From JAWKTM01 sp041399085 (GTDB lineage: Bacteria > Planctomycetota > Planctomycetia > Pirellulales > Pirellulaceae), in the NCBI GenBank assembly GCA_041399085.1, contig JAWKTM010000006.1, forward strand, positions 198,884 to 262,883: 64,000 nt of DNA, in the 5' to 3' direction. The translations under genes were made by a program, and so were the position numbers. Shown here piece by piece: positions 27,987 through 36,308 of the stretch; the stretch's first letter is position 1; every line of letters starts with the position of its first letter. The notes beneath the pieces are model-generated. The model worked only from the letters and a program-made list of their open reading frames with translations, did not search any database and was not told the DNA's origin.

Positions 27987-30900
27987 CTATTCCAATCCAA
28001 AAGCTCCGGCCGGCGGGATTCGCACGCCGCCGATGTTGCCGAGTCTTCCCCGTGGCAAAAATCGTGGTTCAATTGCCACGATGGCGCCAATGTTGTCGCG
28101 ACCTTCGTCCACGTTCACGCCGGCGCGAATGAGAAACGATTCGCCGATTCGAGTGACTGAAACTGTTTGGCCAATATTGCCCGTCGGACCGAAGTCAACC
28201 GCCGTCGAACCGGTGAAGACCCATTTTTCGCTCAACCGATAGCTGAGCGCGGCCGTAAGCACGCTGCTGTTGATCGGGCCTTCAATCGAACGCATGCCGA
28301 CATACAAACTGCTCCGCTCGGGTTGTGTAATAACACCTCCCACGGAGAACGTGCGGAGACCTTCGGGAAAGAAATCCACCAAGCCATCCGAGAGGACCGT
28401 GAACCGATCCCCAATGTGCCAACGAAAATCGTAATTTGCCAAGCCCACGTACTCGCCAAAGTTATCCCGATCCGCTTCGGGAAAGATGGAAGCTTCCAAA
28501 TCAAGCGACACGACATCCACCACGCGTTGCGCGCCCGGTAATCCACGCTTCGTTTGCCAACGCTGCTCGATTCCCAGACGAGCGATCGTCAAGTCATCCG
28601 CGATCTCGGTGCTGGGGGCCGTCACCCAGCTTTGCATTCCCGATCGCAACGCGTAAGTCCGCGGGTCGAATCGCAGCGGTACCACATCGTTGACGAACAA
28701 CGCGCCTCCGAAGGTTGTGTCGGGGATTCTGCGTCGAAAATGCTCTTGGGCGTCGTCGTCCAAAGTCTCATAGAGCGGAAATTGGTCGAAGTTTTGATCG
28801 GCGTCCGCGTAGAAGACTTCCGACGTCAAAGCGATCTTATGGGCTAAACCATTAAGATTTAACAACGTGCTTTGGACGGTGGGATACACCGTCCAGAATG
28901 GTAGATTGGTTCGGATGCCCACTTGACCATATAACCGGGTTAGATCGTCGCCGTTAAGATCCTCGCCCACATAGAAAGCTTCACCCAAAGCGTAGGGAAC
29001 GATCTTGATTGGCCCCAAGTTTACGGGCAAATCGATCTCCTGCCGCGTCGCCGCATGCAAGCCTTCGCGATCGGCTTCATACGGCAATGGATTGAACTTA
29101 GCCTGATTTGCTGGCTGTGTGGGCGTACTGGCTGTCTTCATGTTCGCATAGCCAACATGGGTATGCGCATTAAAGGTGAGATAGTCGGCCAGGAATGAAT
29201 AGCCCAACGCCGTGTGGTCCAGTCGCGGCAGCCACTCGGTTTGCGTAAAGAAGTCGTTCACACGCACGTCGGCGGTAATCGACCAGGTTTGCGAACCCAA
29301 ATACTGCTTCAGTTGAATTCCGGTGTTTTGATCTTTGTACTGATCCCATTCTCGCTCGAAATACTGCTCTAAAAAGTCGCGGTCGCTTATCAGCCCAGCT
29401 TCGGCCGTGAACTGGAACCCATTCGGAAGATCATGCCGGTGTTGGAAACGGACGCGTCCCCGCCATTCTTCTTCGGGGATCAAGTCACGTCGATCCGCGC
29501 CAAGCGTATCCAATCCGGTGTCCTTAATCCCCCAGGCATCCAGTAATCCGTGATAGGGTCCGGGAAACTGCAGCAGTCCTTCACCGGCGTAAACGAACTC
29601 CGTTCCGAGCCCGAATCCTCGATCGCTCAAATAGTCGGTCGACAGAGACCAGTCGGTTCCGGGCGAGACATCCCGAATTCCCAGGACTTGAAACAGATCG
29701 AAGTCAATTCGAGCTTGCGTGCCAAAGATATTGTCGCTGCCACCAGAGATGTCATTGATATAAAACGAAGGCCGTTCTAAATCTGTGGCCAACGTGGGCC
29801 AGTATAAGACCGGCAAGCCGCCGAGATAAACGAAATTGTTGCGGCTGGTCGCGAGATAATTATGTCGAACGGCTGGTTCGCCAGTCACGGGATCCACGGC
29901 AACGGCCCCGGTGATGGGATCAATTTGCGGCGTGGGCTGATCGTCCAAGGTGACTTGTTGGGATTGGACCCAATAGCGAGGCACGCCAATGCGGCTGGAA
30001 GTTGCCGCCGCGCCGAAAGCAACGAATTGTTGGCGACTTACCATCTGCAGTACATCGGCCTTCAGACGGAGCAGACCTTCGTAATTAGGAACCGGCGTCA
30101 ACACTTCGGATTCCAACACGACGCCGTTCTCGCGCGTCACGTCATAGTACATCCGGTCGGCGTAGATGACTCGATCGCCTTGGCGAAAGACGATATTGCC
30201 TTCCAGATAGATTTCGACCGGCACGTCGGTTTGGGGATCGCCTCCCCCGAAGTTGAATGCTTTGGGTGTGGAAGTCCAGATGACGGCTCGGTCGGTCTCA
30301 ATGTCAATCGTTCCCAAATCGCCCAGGGATTGGGTCTGTATGCCCTGAATAAGGATGTTCACTCCCGACGAGACAACGCCAATTGATTCGCCGGCATTGT
30401 TGGGGTTGGGAAAGAATTTCAGTTGGGGACGCACGCTGCTGCGTCCTCGGAGAATGATATTGTGACTGCCGAGGGACAACGTGGAGCCCGTGGGAGTTTC
30501 GATCTCTTCGGTGGTGAACTGCGCCGGTTGCACGCCGAGGCCGACGGTGCGGTGTGCTTCGGCGTACTGCTGAGTGCGAGCATCCATGCCGCGATCGAAG
30601 GCCGCTGGTTTCGCGGCTGGTTCACCGCCAGCCAACGGCACGTCAAAATTGAGTGACCGAAGCGTGTAGAAGCGGCCCAGCCAAGTGCGGCCGGTTAGCT
30701 TCGCGGCGTTGGTTGGTTCGCGGACAGTCGACGATGCGCTGCCATGTTCGACGGTGACTTCGCCATCCAAATACACAATGGCTTTCGTTGGCTGTCCGCT
30801 ATGCGGCGAGGCTCGATCAACCCACAGCACGGCTTCCGTCGCTCGACCGACCACCTGATCTTGCCGGATCTCACAATTGCCCTGCAAGTGCCACACATCG

Positions 30901-31163
30901 TATTCGCCCTGCTTCCACCGCCGTCCGCCGTCCGCTCGCACGTGAATCGAAGATTGCGGCGACGCCACCGGCAGCTCGATTTCAGCCCGCGCGGGTGATG
31001 CCAATACTGTGAACAAAAGGCCCACGGCGACGCTTATCCGATGCAGGCGCAGCACGGACGCAGTCGCGCGGCCAATGGCTCGCGCAGCCAAATCTTGGAT
31101 CGTTCGTGGCAATTGCGAAGAACGAATCGTAACGGCGTCCTTGCCTAAGGATTCAGTAAACAT
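27987..31163 (-). CDS. lptD: LptD-like LPS-assembly outer membrane protein
   Basis: A 1058-residue protein. A hydrophobic signal segment lies at residues ~43-60, ending SPARA. An OstA/LptA-like periplasmic part follows (RADGGRRWKQGEYDVWHLQGNCEIRQ and later repeats such as IYADRMYYDVTRENGVVLE). The second half is rich in alternating polar/aromatic beta strands, as in an outer membrane barrel, and ends with a polar/aromatic beta-rich stretch. LptD inserts lipopolysaccharide into the outer leaflet, which implies LPS or a related lipid here. It is larger than E. coli LptD (784). The 40-residue N-terminal extension before the signal suggests that a downstream GTG start is possible. Confidence 0.8.
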   Translation of the reverse strand: MFTESLGKDAVTIRSSQLPRTIQDLAARAIGRATASVLRLHRISVAVGLLFTVLASPARAEIELPVASPQSSIHVRADGGRRWKQGEYDVWHLQGNCEIRQDQVVGRATEAVLWVDRASPHSGQPTKAIVYLDGEVTVEHGSASSTVREPTNAAKLTGRTWLGRFYTLRSLNFDVPLAGGEPAAKPAAFDRGMDARTQQYAEAHRTVGLGVQPAQFTTEEIETPTGSTLSLGSHNIILRGRSSVRPQLKFFPNPNNAGESIGVVSSGVNILIQGIQTQSLGDLGTIDIETDRAVIWTSTPKAFNFGGGDPQTDVPVEIYLEGNIVFRQGDRVIYADRMYYDVTRENGVVLESEVLTPVPNYEGLLRLKADVLQMVSRQQFVAFGAAATSSRIGVPRYWVQSQQVTLDDQPTPQIDPITGAVAVDPVTGEPAVRHNYLATSRNNFVYLGGLPVLYWPTLATDLERPSFYINDISGGSDNIFGTQARIDFDLFQVLGIRDVSPGTDWSLSTDYLSDRGFGLGTEFVYAGEGLLQFPGPYHGLLDAWGIKDTGLDTLGADRRDLIPEEEWRGRVRFQHRHDLPNGFQFTAEAGLISDRDFLEQYFEREWDQYKDQNTGIQLKQYLGSQTWSITADVRVNDFFTQTEWLPRLDHTALGYSFLADYLTFNAHTHVGYANMKTASTPTQPANQAKFNPLPYEADREGLHAATRQEIDLPVNLGPIKIVPYALGEAFYVGEDLNGDDLTRLYGQVGIRTNLPFWTVYPTVQSTLLNLNGLAHKIALTSEVFYADADQNFDQFPLYETLDDDAQEHFRRRIPDTTFGGALFVNDVVPLRFDPRTYALRSGMQSWVTAPSTEIADDLTIARLGIEQRWQTKRGLPGAQRVVDVVSLDLEASIFPEADRDNFGEYVGLANYDFRWHIGDRFTVLSDGLVDFFPEGLRTFSVGGVITQPERSSLYVGMRSIEGPINSSVLTAALSYRLSEKWVFTGSTAVDFGPTGNIGQTVSVTRIGESFLIRAGVNVDEGRDNIGAIVAIEPRFLPRGRLGNIGGVRIPPAGAFGLE

Positions 31164-31330
31164 GGATTCGGCCGGAATCGGCCCATGCCGAGACGCGCCA
31201 AACCACGTCGCGGCTCATTCAGACGAGAACGATTGTTTGCCCCGGTTCTCCGTGAGCGCGAAGATTCACGCCGCGGCCCGCGAAGACACAAGGGCGGCGG
31301 ATTGTATGAGGAACGCGCGTCTCTCTCAAG

Positions 31331-33049
31331 TCACGTTTTTCGGACGCTAGCAGCGGCGGCGACAAACGGTTCGTGGCGAGTGAACCAAGTGAGTCCGCCG
31401 AGCGGCCGCGGAGTACCGCGCTGAAACAAGCTGAACAGCAATCCGCCGACAATCGTGGCGGTTAGCGCGCTCGGCATGACCCAAGTGAAGCTGATCGAGC
31501 CAGGCGCTTCGGACAGCAGGCCCCAAGCGACCAGCAGACCACCCAGCTTGCTGAAGTAACCGAGAATCAAGCTCGTCGCCAACCCCAAAATCGTGCCCGC
31601 CACGGCCGCACGTCCGCCCACACGCGGGAAGAACATGCCGAGTAGGAAAAGCCCGCCAAGCGGCGCGGTGACGGCGTTAAATGTCCGCGGCATGGCGTCG
31701 ACGATGCCCCAGTCGTTGGGCAGAAAATTCAGTCCGTAGGCGGCAAACGTAATGAATGTTCCGGCGGCCAAGGTGAACACGCGTGCGAAGTGGACATGGT
31801 TCGACTGCGGCGAGGTTGTCGGGGAAACGGCGCTGCTGGCTGCTTGCGCCGAGGCGCCCTTCGTTTGACGCGTTCGATCGAGCTCGACCGAAATCACGGT
31901 GGCAATCGAGTTGATTCCCGAGTCGATGCTGGACATCGCCGCGGCCAACAGGGCAGCCAGAACGCCACCGCCTAAACCGACCGGTAAACGGCTGACGGCG
32001 AACGTCGGAAAGATCAAATCGCGATCGTGCCGATCCACGGCGTTCAGACCATCCATTTGCAGGAGCGATGCGGTATCGACGCCGGCCGACGCATGTTGAC
32101 CGTAGTAGAAATACAGCACCGCTAAACCCACCACGACCAGCATCAGATTCAGCCCCACGCCGAACAGCGAGCCGGTCACGAAGCTGCGTCGCGCGGCTCG
32201 CATGTCGCTGGTGCTGTAGTAGCGTTGCACGGTCATTTGATTGGCGACATGCGTGCAAACATGCCACACGAACATGTTGATCGCGACGGTCAAGATCGTG
32301 ACTCGCGTGTGCGGATCCCAACTGAAAAACTGATACGGTGCCGGCGGTGACTGCCCGGCGTCGATCGACGCTTGGCGCACGACCGGGTCAGTCAAGAGCC
32401 TTTCCGATGCACTCAGCCAATCGCCCAAACCGCTGTCGGTGACGTAAGCCACATACAAGATGGCGAACAGACCACCGCCTACGAGTAAGGCGACTTGAAC
32501 CACGTCGGTCCAAATCACCGCTCGCAAGCCGCCCAACATCGTGTACAACGTGGCGACGATTCCGACGGAGGCGATGATCAACCACAGTGGCATGCCACTC
32601 ACTTGCGCCAATGCCTTGGCCGAAGCCAGCACGACGAAGCCCATCCACAACACGACCATCACGACGAACAGCACGCAGCCCAAGCGTCGCGAACCGTCGC
32701 CGAAACGATGCTCCAAATACTCATACGCCGACGTAAACTTGAACCTCATCATGAACGGGATGCACAGCAACCAGACAAAGGCCATCTCGAACGGGATCGC
32801 CAACATTTTGCCGAACACGTGCGTGACGCCCGAATTCCAAACTTCGCCCGGCTCGGACAGATAAGTCAAGCTGGACAGCAATGACGCAATCACGCTCATG
32901 CCGACCGCGAACCAAGGCATTCGTCGGCCAGCCAAAAAGTATTCGTCGTCGCTGGTTTGCCGTCGAGAAAGATAGGCCCCGAGCGTTAGCATCCCGGCCA
33001 AATAGACAACGATGACGGTATGATCGATCCAGGTGAGCGCGGCGAGCAC
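31331..33049 (-). CDS. Sodium:solute symporter family transporter
   Basis: A 572-residue inner membrane protein with about 13-14 hydrophobic helices and the SSS family pattern: SRRQTSDDEYFLAGRRMPW near 28-46, then GGLRAVIWTDVVQ, and AAAMSSIDSGINSIATV near 370, which is the region of the second sodium site in LeuT-fold transporters. The substrate (sugar, proline, sialic acid or other) cannot be read. A Ser/Ala/Pro-rich cytoplasmic loop near residues 395-420 is not typical. It lies just downstream of a PQQ-propeller protein gene on the same strand (gap 39 bases). Confidence 0.9.
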   Translation of the reverse strand: MLAALTWIDHTVIVVYLAGMLTLGAYLSRRQTSDDEYFLAGRRMPWFAVGMSVIASLLSSLTYLSEPGEVWNSGVTHVFGKMLAIPFEMAFVWLLCIPFMMRFKFTSAYEYLEHRFGDGSRRLGCVLFVVMVVLWMGFVVLASAKALAQVSGMPLWLIIASVGIVATLYTMLGGLRAVIWTDVVQVALLVGGGLFAILYVAYVTDSGLGDWLSASERLLTDPVVRQASIDAGQSPPAPYQFFSWDPHTRVTILTVAINMFVWHVCTHVANQMTVQRYYSTSDMRAARRSFVTGSLFGVGLNLMLVVVGLAVLYFYYGQHASAGVDTASLLQMDGLNAVDRHDRDLIFPTFAVSRLPVGLGGGVLAALLAAAMSSIDSGINSIATVISVELDRTRQTKGASAQAASSAVSPTTSPQSNHVHFARVFTLAAGTFITFAAYGLNFLPNDWGIVDAMPRTFNAVTAPLGGLFLLGMFFPRVGGRAAVAGTILGLATSLILGYFSKLGGLLVAWGLLSEAPGSISFTWVMPSALTATIVGGLLFSLFQRGTPRPLGGLTWFTRHEPFVAAAASVRKT

Positions 33050-33088
33050 GTCGAGCGGCTCCGTTACGAAAGTGCGACGGTTAAGATA

Positions 33089-34630
33089 TTACGGTCGCAC
33101 ATCGTAGCAGAGCAGCACTTCCTGGTCGCGCAGATACAACCGCCCGTCGGCGATCACTGGATGAGGCCAACTGGGGCCGTTGCCCGACGGGATCTTGAAC
33201 GTGCTTTTCAACCGGTATTCGTCGGGTGTCGCTTCGATCAACGCCATCACGCCGTTCTCGTAGCGGAAATACAAGTGACCGTCGGCACACAGAATCGCGG
33301 CCGAGCCGCTTCCCGGCCCACGCCCCGGACGCCAAACGTCGCGGCCCGATTTCCATTCAACACACAATGGAAAGCCGTTGTTATGTCCGTGACCCATGTA
33401 GACGTAGTCGCCGACGCGGATCATGCCGCCGTGATGGTTCTGTGTTTCGTTCGACGATTTGTAGTACACCTCGCGCATATTCACACCGCGCGGGCCGCCC
33501 GATAGTTCCAATAAAGCCGTCCCGCCATCGCCGTATCCGGTCGAGCAAAACACGAAGTTATCGACGACGATGGGCGTCGGGATATTGGCCGTGCCGTTCG
33601 CGATGGCTTCGTATCGCCACAACAACCGGCCGTCATTCGCCGCGACGCCGATTACGCCGCGCCCGACAAGCTGCACGTATTGCTTTACGCCGGCCGCATT
33701 GCTGATCACGATCGACGAGTAACCCGCGCCGTCTCCGCCGCGCGAGCCGCCGTTGGGCATCGGCGTGGTCCAGATCACTCGGCCCGTGGCCTTGTCCAGC
33801 GCGGCCATCATCGCTTGCTGGCCGCCAGGCGTGCAAATCAGCCGATCGCCATCAACCAACGGCGACTCGCTGAAGCCCCAACCCGACATCATGCGTCCGC
33901 CGAAGTCGTTAGCGAAGCTTTTCCGCCATAGCTCGCGGCCCGTCTTGGCATCGGCACAGAGCAAATCGCCCTCGAACGACAGGGCGTAGACGCGACCATC
34001 GCTGACGGTCGGCGAACAGTTCGGGCCTTTCTCGCGGTTCGCGCGGCCGACCTCCGTTCGCCACAGCTCCGAACCGTCCTCGGTCTTTAGCGCGATCAAA
34101 GATTCGACGCCGTCTTGGCGACCCATCGTATAAATCACGCCATCGGCGATCGCGACGCTGCTATATCCGGTGCCGAGCCCGCTGACCTGCCAAACTTGGC
34201 GCGGGCCGTTCTCGGGCCATTCGCTCAGCAGACCGGTCTCCTGACAGACGCCGTCGCGATTCGCGCCGCGCCATGTCGGCCAGTCGCCGGTCGACTTCGA
34301 CTTGCTTGTCGCGTCCGCACTCGGCTGATTCTCGCTCGCCCGCCGCCGTTGCTGGATCAGTTGCCTCAGCACCATCTGGTCAGCTCGGCTCAGTTTCGAC
34401 AGCGGCACGGTGACTTCGCTATTGTCCTCGCGCCGCAGCAACACGCCGGCGTCTGTCATCCGCACGAACTCGGCGACCATCTTGTACTTGCCGGTCGAAT
34501 CGGTCCAGGTCCGCGGGCCGTCCTCCGCTTCCTGCCCCACGCTGGCCGATGCTACCAGCAACGCCGCCAACATGATTATCGGGAACGCCGCAAGGCGGAC
34601 GAAATATCGAATGCTGACCGAAAGTCTCAC
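33089..34630 (-). CDS. Exported PQQ-like beta-propeller with N-terminal SHD1-type domain
   Basis: About 513 residues from a GTG at 34630, which has AGGAG 9 bases upstream; the frame extends to 34705 without support. A signal peptide (RYFVRLAAFPIIMLAALLVASASVG) is followed by a short SLA1-homology-like domain (WTDSTGKYKMVAEFV...PLSKLSRADQ), which is common in planctomycetes. The rest is a PQQ-type eight-bladed propeller with WPTWRGANRDGV near 115 and repeated DGxxYxLD/GRELWR blades. No catalytic dehydrogenase residues are evident, so it is probably a scaffold or binding protein of the periplasm. It may be co-transcribed with the downstream symporter. Confidence 0.88.
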   Translation of the reverse strand: MRLSVSIRYFVRLAAFPIIMLAALLVASASVGQEAEDGPRTWTDSTGKYKMVAEFVRMTDAGVLLRREDNSEVTVPLSKLSRADQMVLRQLIQQRRRASENQPSADATSKSKSTGDWPTWRGANRDGVCQETGLLSEWPENGPRQVWQVSGLGTGYSSVAIADGVIYTMGRQDGVESLIALKTEDGSELWRTEVGRANREKGPNCSPTVSDGRVYALSFEGDLLCADAKTGRELWRKSFANDFGGRMMSGWGFSESPLVDGDRLICTPGGQQAMMAALDKATGRVIWTTPMPNGGSRGGDGAGYSSIVISNAAGVKQYVQLVGRGVIGVAANDGRLLWRYEAIANGTANIPTPIVVDNFVFCSTGYGDGGTALLELSGGPRGVNMREVYYKSSNETQNHHGGMIRVGDYVYMGHGHNNGFPLCVEWKSGRDVWRPGRGPGSGSAAILCADGHLYFRYENGVMALIEATPDEYRLKSTFKIPSGNGPSWPHPVIADGRLYLRDQEVLLCYDVRP

Positions 34631-34779
34631 GTCTCTGTACTCCTGAAAATCCATACGGAACTTGCATCGCCGCTGGGGGCTTCGCTGCGCTACGACAACA
34701 GGCACCCAAATTCCAACCTAATTCCGACCTCAAGCAAACTAACTGAAATCTTGGTCGTCCAAACCACTATATTAACCGC

Positions 34780-35045
34780 ACAGCGTCTCCGACCTCGCAC
34801 ACTTTTGAACTCGACTGGGCGCAGGTCTCCCGACCTCGCACACAGGCAGCTGGTCTCGCTACCTCGCACAATTGACCGCAGGTCTCCCGGCGGTCTGGGG
34901 AGACCTGCGGTCGGCGGTCACGGCGAGGTCGGGGAGACCTGCGGCCGACGCGGCGGTCTGGGGAGACCGCGGTCGGCGGTGGCGAGTCCGGAGACCTGCG
35001 TCGAGCCGCGGTCTTGGCGAGGTCGACCGCCGGCTGCGTGACCCG
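34780..35045. repeat. Cluster of short inverted and direct repeats (GGTCTCCC/GGGAGACC family)
   Basis: The core GGTCTCC or its complement GGAGACC occurs many times in ~260 bp, mixed with GACCTCGCACA (three close copies on the left side) and GCGGTC. The left third carries the plus orientation and the right two thirds mostly the complement, so long hairpins can form. The best one is listed separately. No start codon with SD or long frame uses this DNA. It lies in the gap between divergent genes. Confidence 0.8.
34874..34912. repeat. Perfect 15-bp inverted repeat (hairpin)
   Basis: The arm GACCGCAGGTCTCCC (34874-34888) is exactly complementary to GGGAGACCTGCGGTC (34898-34912), with a 9-base spacer GGCGGTCTG. 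The stem would be very stable. No T-run follows on either side, so it is not a classical intrinsic terminator. Confidence 0.9.
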
Positions 35046-35173
35046 CGCCGACGCCCGCCAAATCTTTCACGTCCGCCCGACTTTAACGCCACATTATGTC
35101 ACTGCTCGAATCGACCGATCATTCGCGGACCGAAGCTTCGCCTTATCAACCGTCGCCGTTACCCATGTGGTGA

Positions 35174-36235
35174 ATGGCCATGTTCGTTACGGGCGTGTTG
35201 TTTCCCGCGGGAGCTACTGGACTGGTCGCCAGCGGAACACGGCCGACGATCGATTCGCCTTGGCAGTCAGGCGAAGTGAAAGACTACGCAGTGCTGTTGA
35301 TGCAGTTCCCGGCCATCGCTAGTTTCCTACCGCTATTTTTATTCAGCATGGCAAGTCTTACCGCATGGACTTTCCGACCTCGATCGGTCAAGTTTCTATG
35401 GGTTCGAGCGGGCATCTATGCCGGCGTTCCGCTGGCCGTCCAGTTCCTCGTGCTGACCACGTTGACAACGGGCCTCGTCACTTATGCCGCTGCCCCCTTC
35501 GTCGCGATGCCGTGTGCGGTCTTGTTTTTTGGCGGCCGGTGGCTCATCCGCCGGATGCGACGATTCACGCTCTGGCATCTAATGCTCGGAATGACCGCTG
35601 CGCCGTTCTCGCCGGTGGTATCGCGTTGGCGGGGGCCGAACGGATCGCGCAGTACCTACCGTTGCCGATCATTGCCATCGCACCGGCGACGCCTTGCCTG
35701 AACGCGATCACTTATATCTTGGCTGCTGTATTGGTGCTGCGTCAGGCGAGCTGGCTGCCGTACGCAGCGCGTTGAAAACGATCGCGGCGATCATCTCGCT
35801 CGCGGCGGCTTGGATCGCGGGCTGGAAAGTGGCCGTCGATCTGATGTTGGTGGAGTACTCGAAGCTGCCCACGACCGACCCGAACTGTTACGTCAGCAGG
35901 CGCGGCTCGCGCATGGGCATCGGCGGTTGGTCCGCTCCCGATCCATTGACGAACCTGCGGCCGGACCGATCCTGGTGAACGACCAGATGCGGCGATTGAA
36001 GTTTCTGGAGTTTGCCCTGCAAGCCGCGCATCCGCGAATCCATGGAAAAGTTCGTGGGGTTTACGATCGCCGGCCCGCGGTTGCCGCTGGCTGCCGAGCA
36101 TCCGCGTACCTAGCTGATGGCGCCTGCCTGTTGCTCAAGCCGCTGGAGTGGGTTGCCGAAATGCTTCGCATGGCGGCCAGCATTCCCGGTCTGAAGGTGG
36201 CGAAGCTTTACAGCGGTCCGCAGCGGTTTTCGTAG
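35174..36235 (+). pseudogene. Planctomycete membrane protein gene with at least three frameshifts
   Basis: Coding-like sequence runs through three frames in succession. The first part (35174 to about 35590) encodes three or more membrane helices (for example FPAIASFLPLFLFSMASLTAW). The next (~35590-35760) continues in another frame with a helix ending LVLRQASWLP. The third (~35750-35900) reads AAIISLAAAWIAGWKVAVDLMLVEYSKLPTTDPNCYV. The last (~35890-36235) reads HGHRRLVRS...RRLKFLEFAL...LADGACLLLKPLEWVAEM. This order resembles planctomycete DUF6688-type membrane proteins; that name is from memory and needs an HMM check. The stop is at 36233-36235. Decay and consensus error cannot be told apart here. 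Confidence 0.6.
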
Positions 36236-36308
36236 AACTCGCGTCCACTCGGGGGCGTGGTTACGATGGGGCGGAAGCTTCGTTACTCCTGCCTGAGCCG
36301 AAAAAAAC

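Noticed and set aside
34780..35045. Possible CRISPR array
   Set aside because: Core repeats are short, irregularly spaced and in both orientations; no unique spacers of even length and no cas genes.
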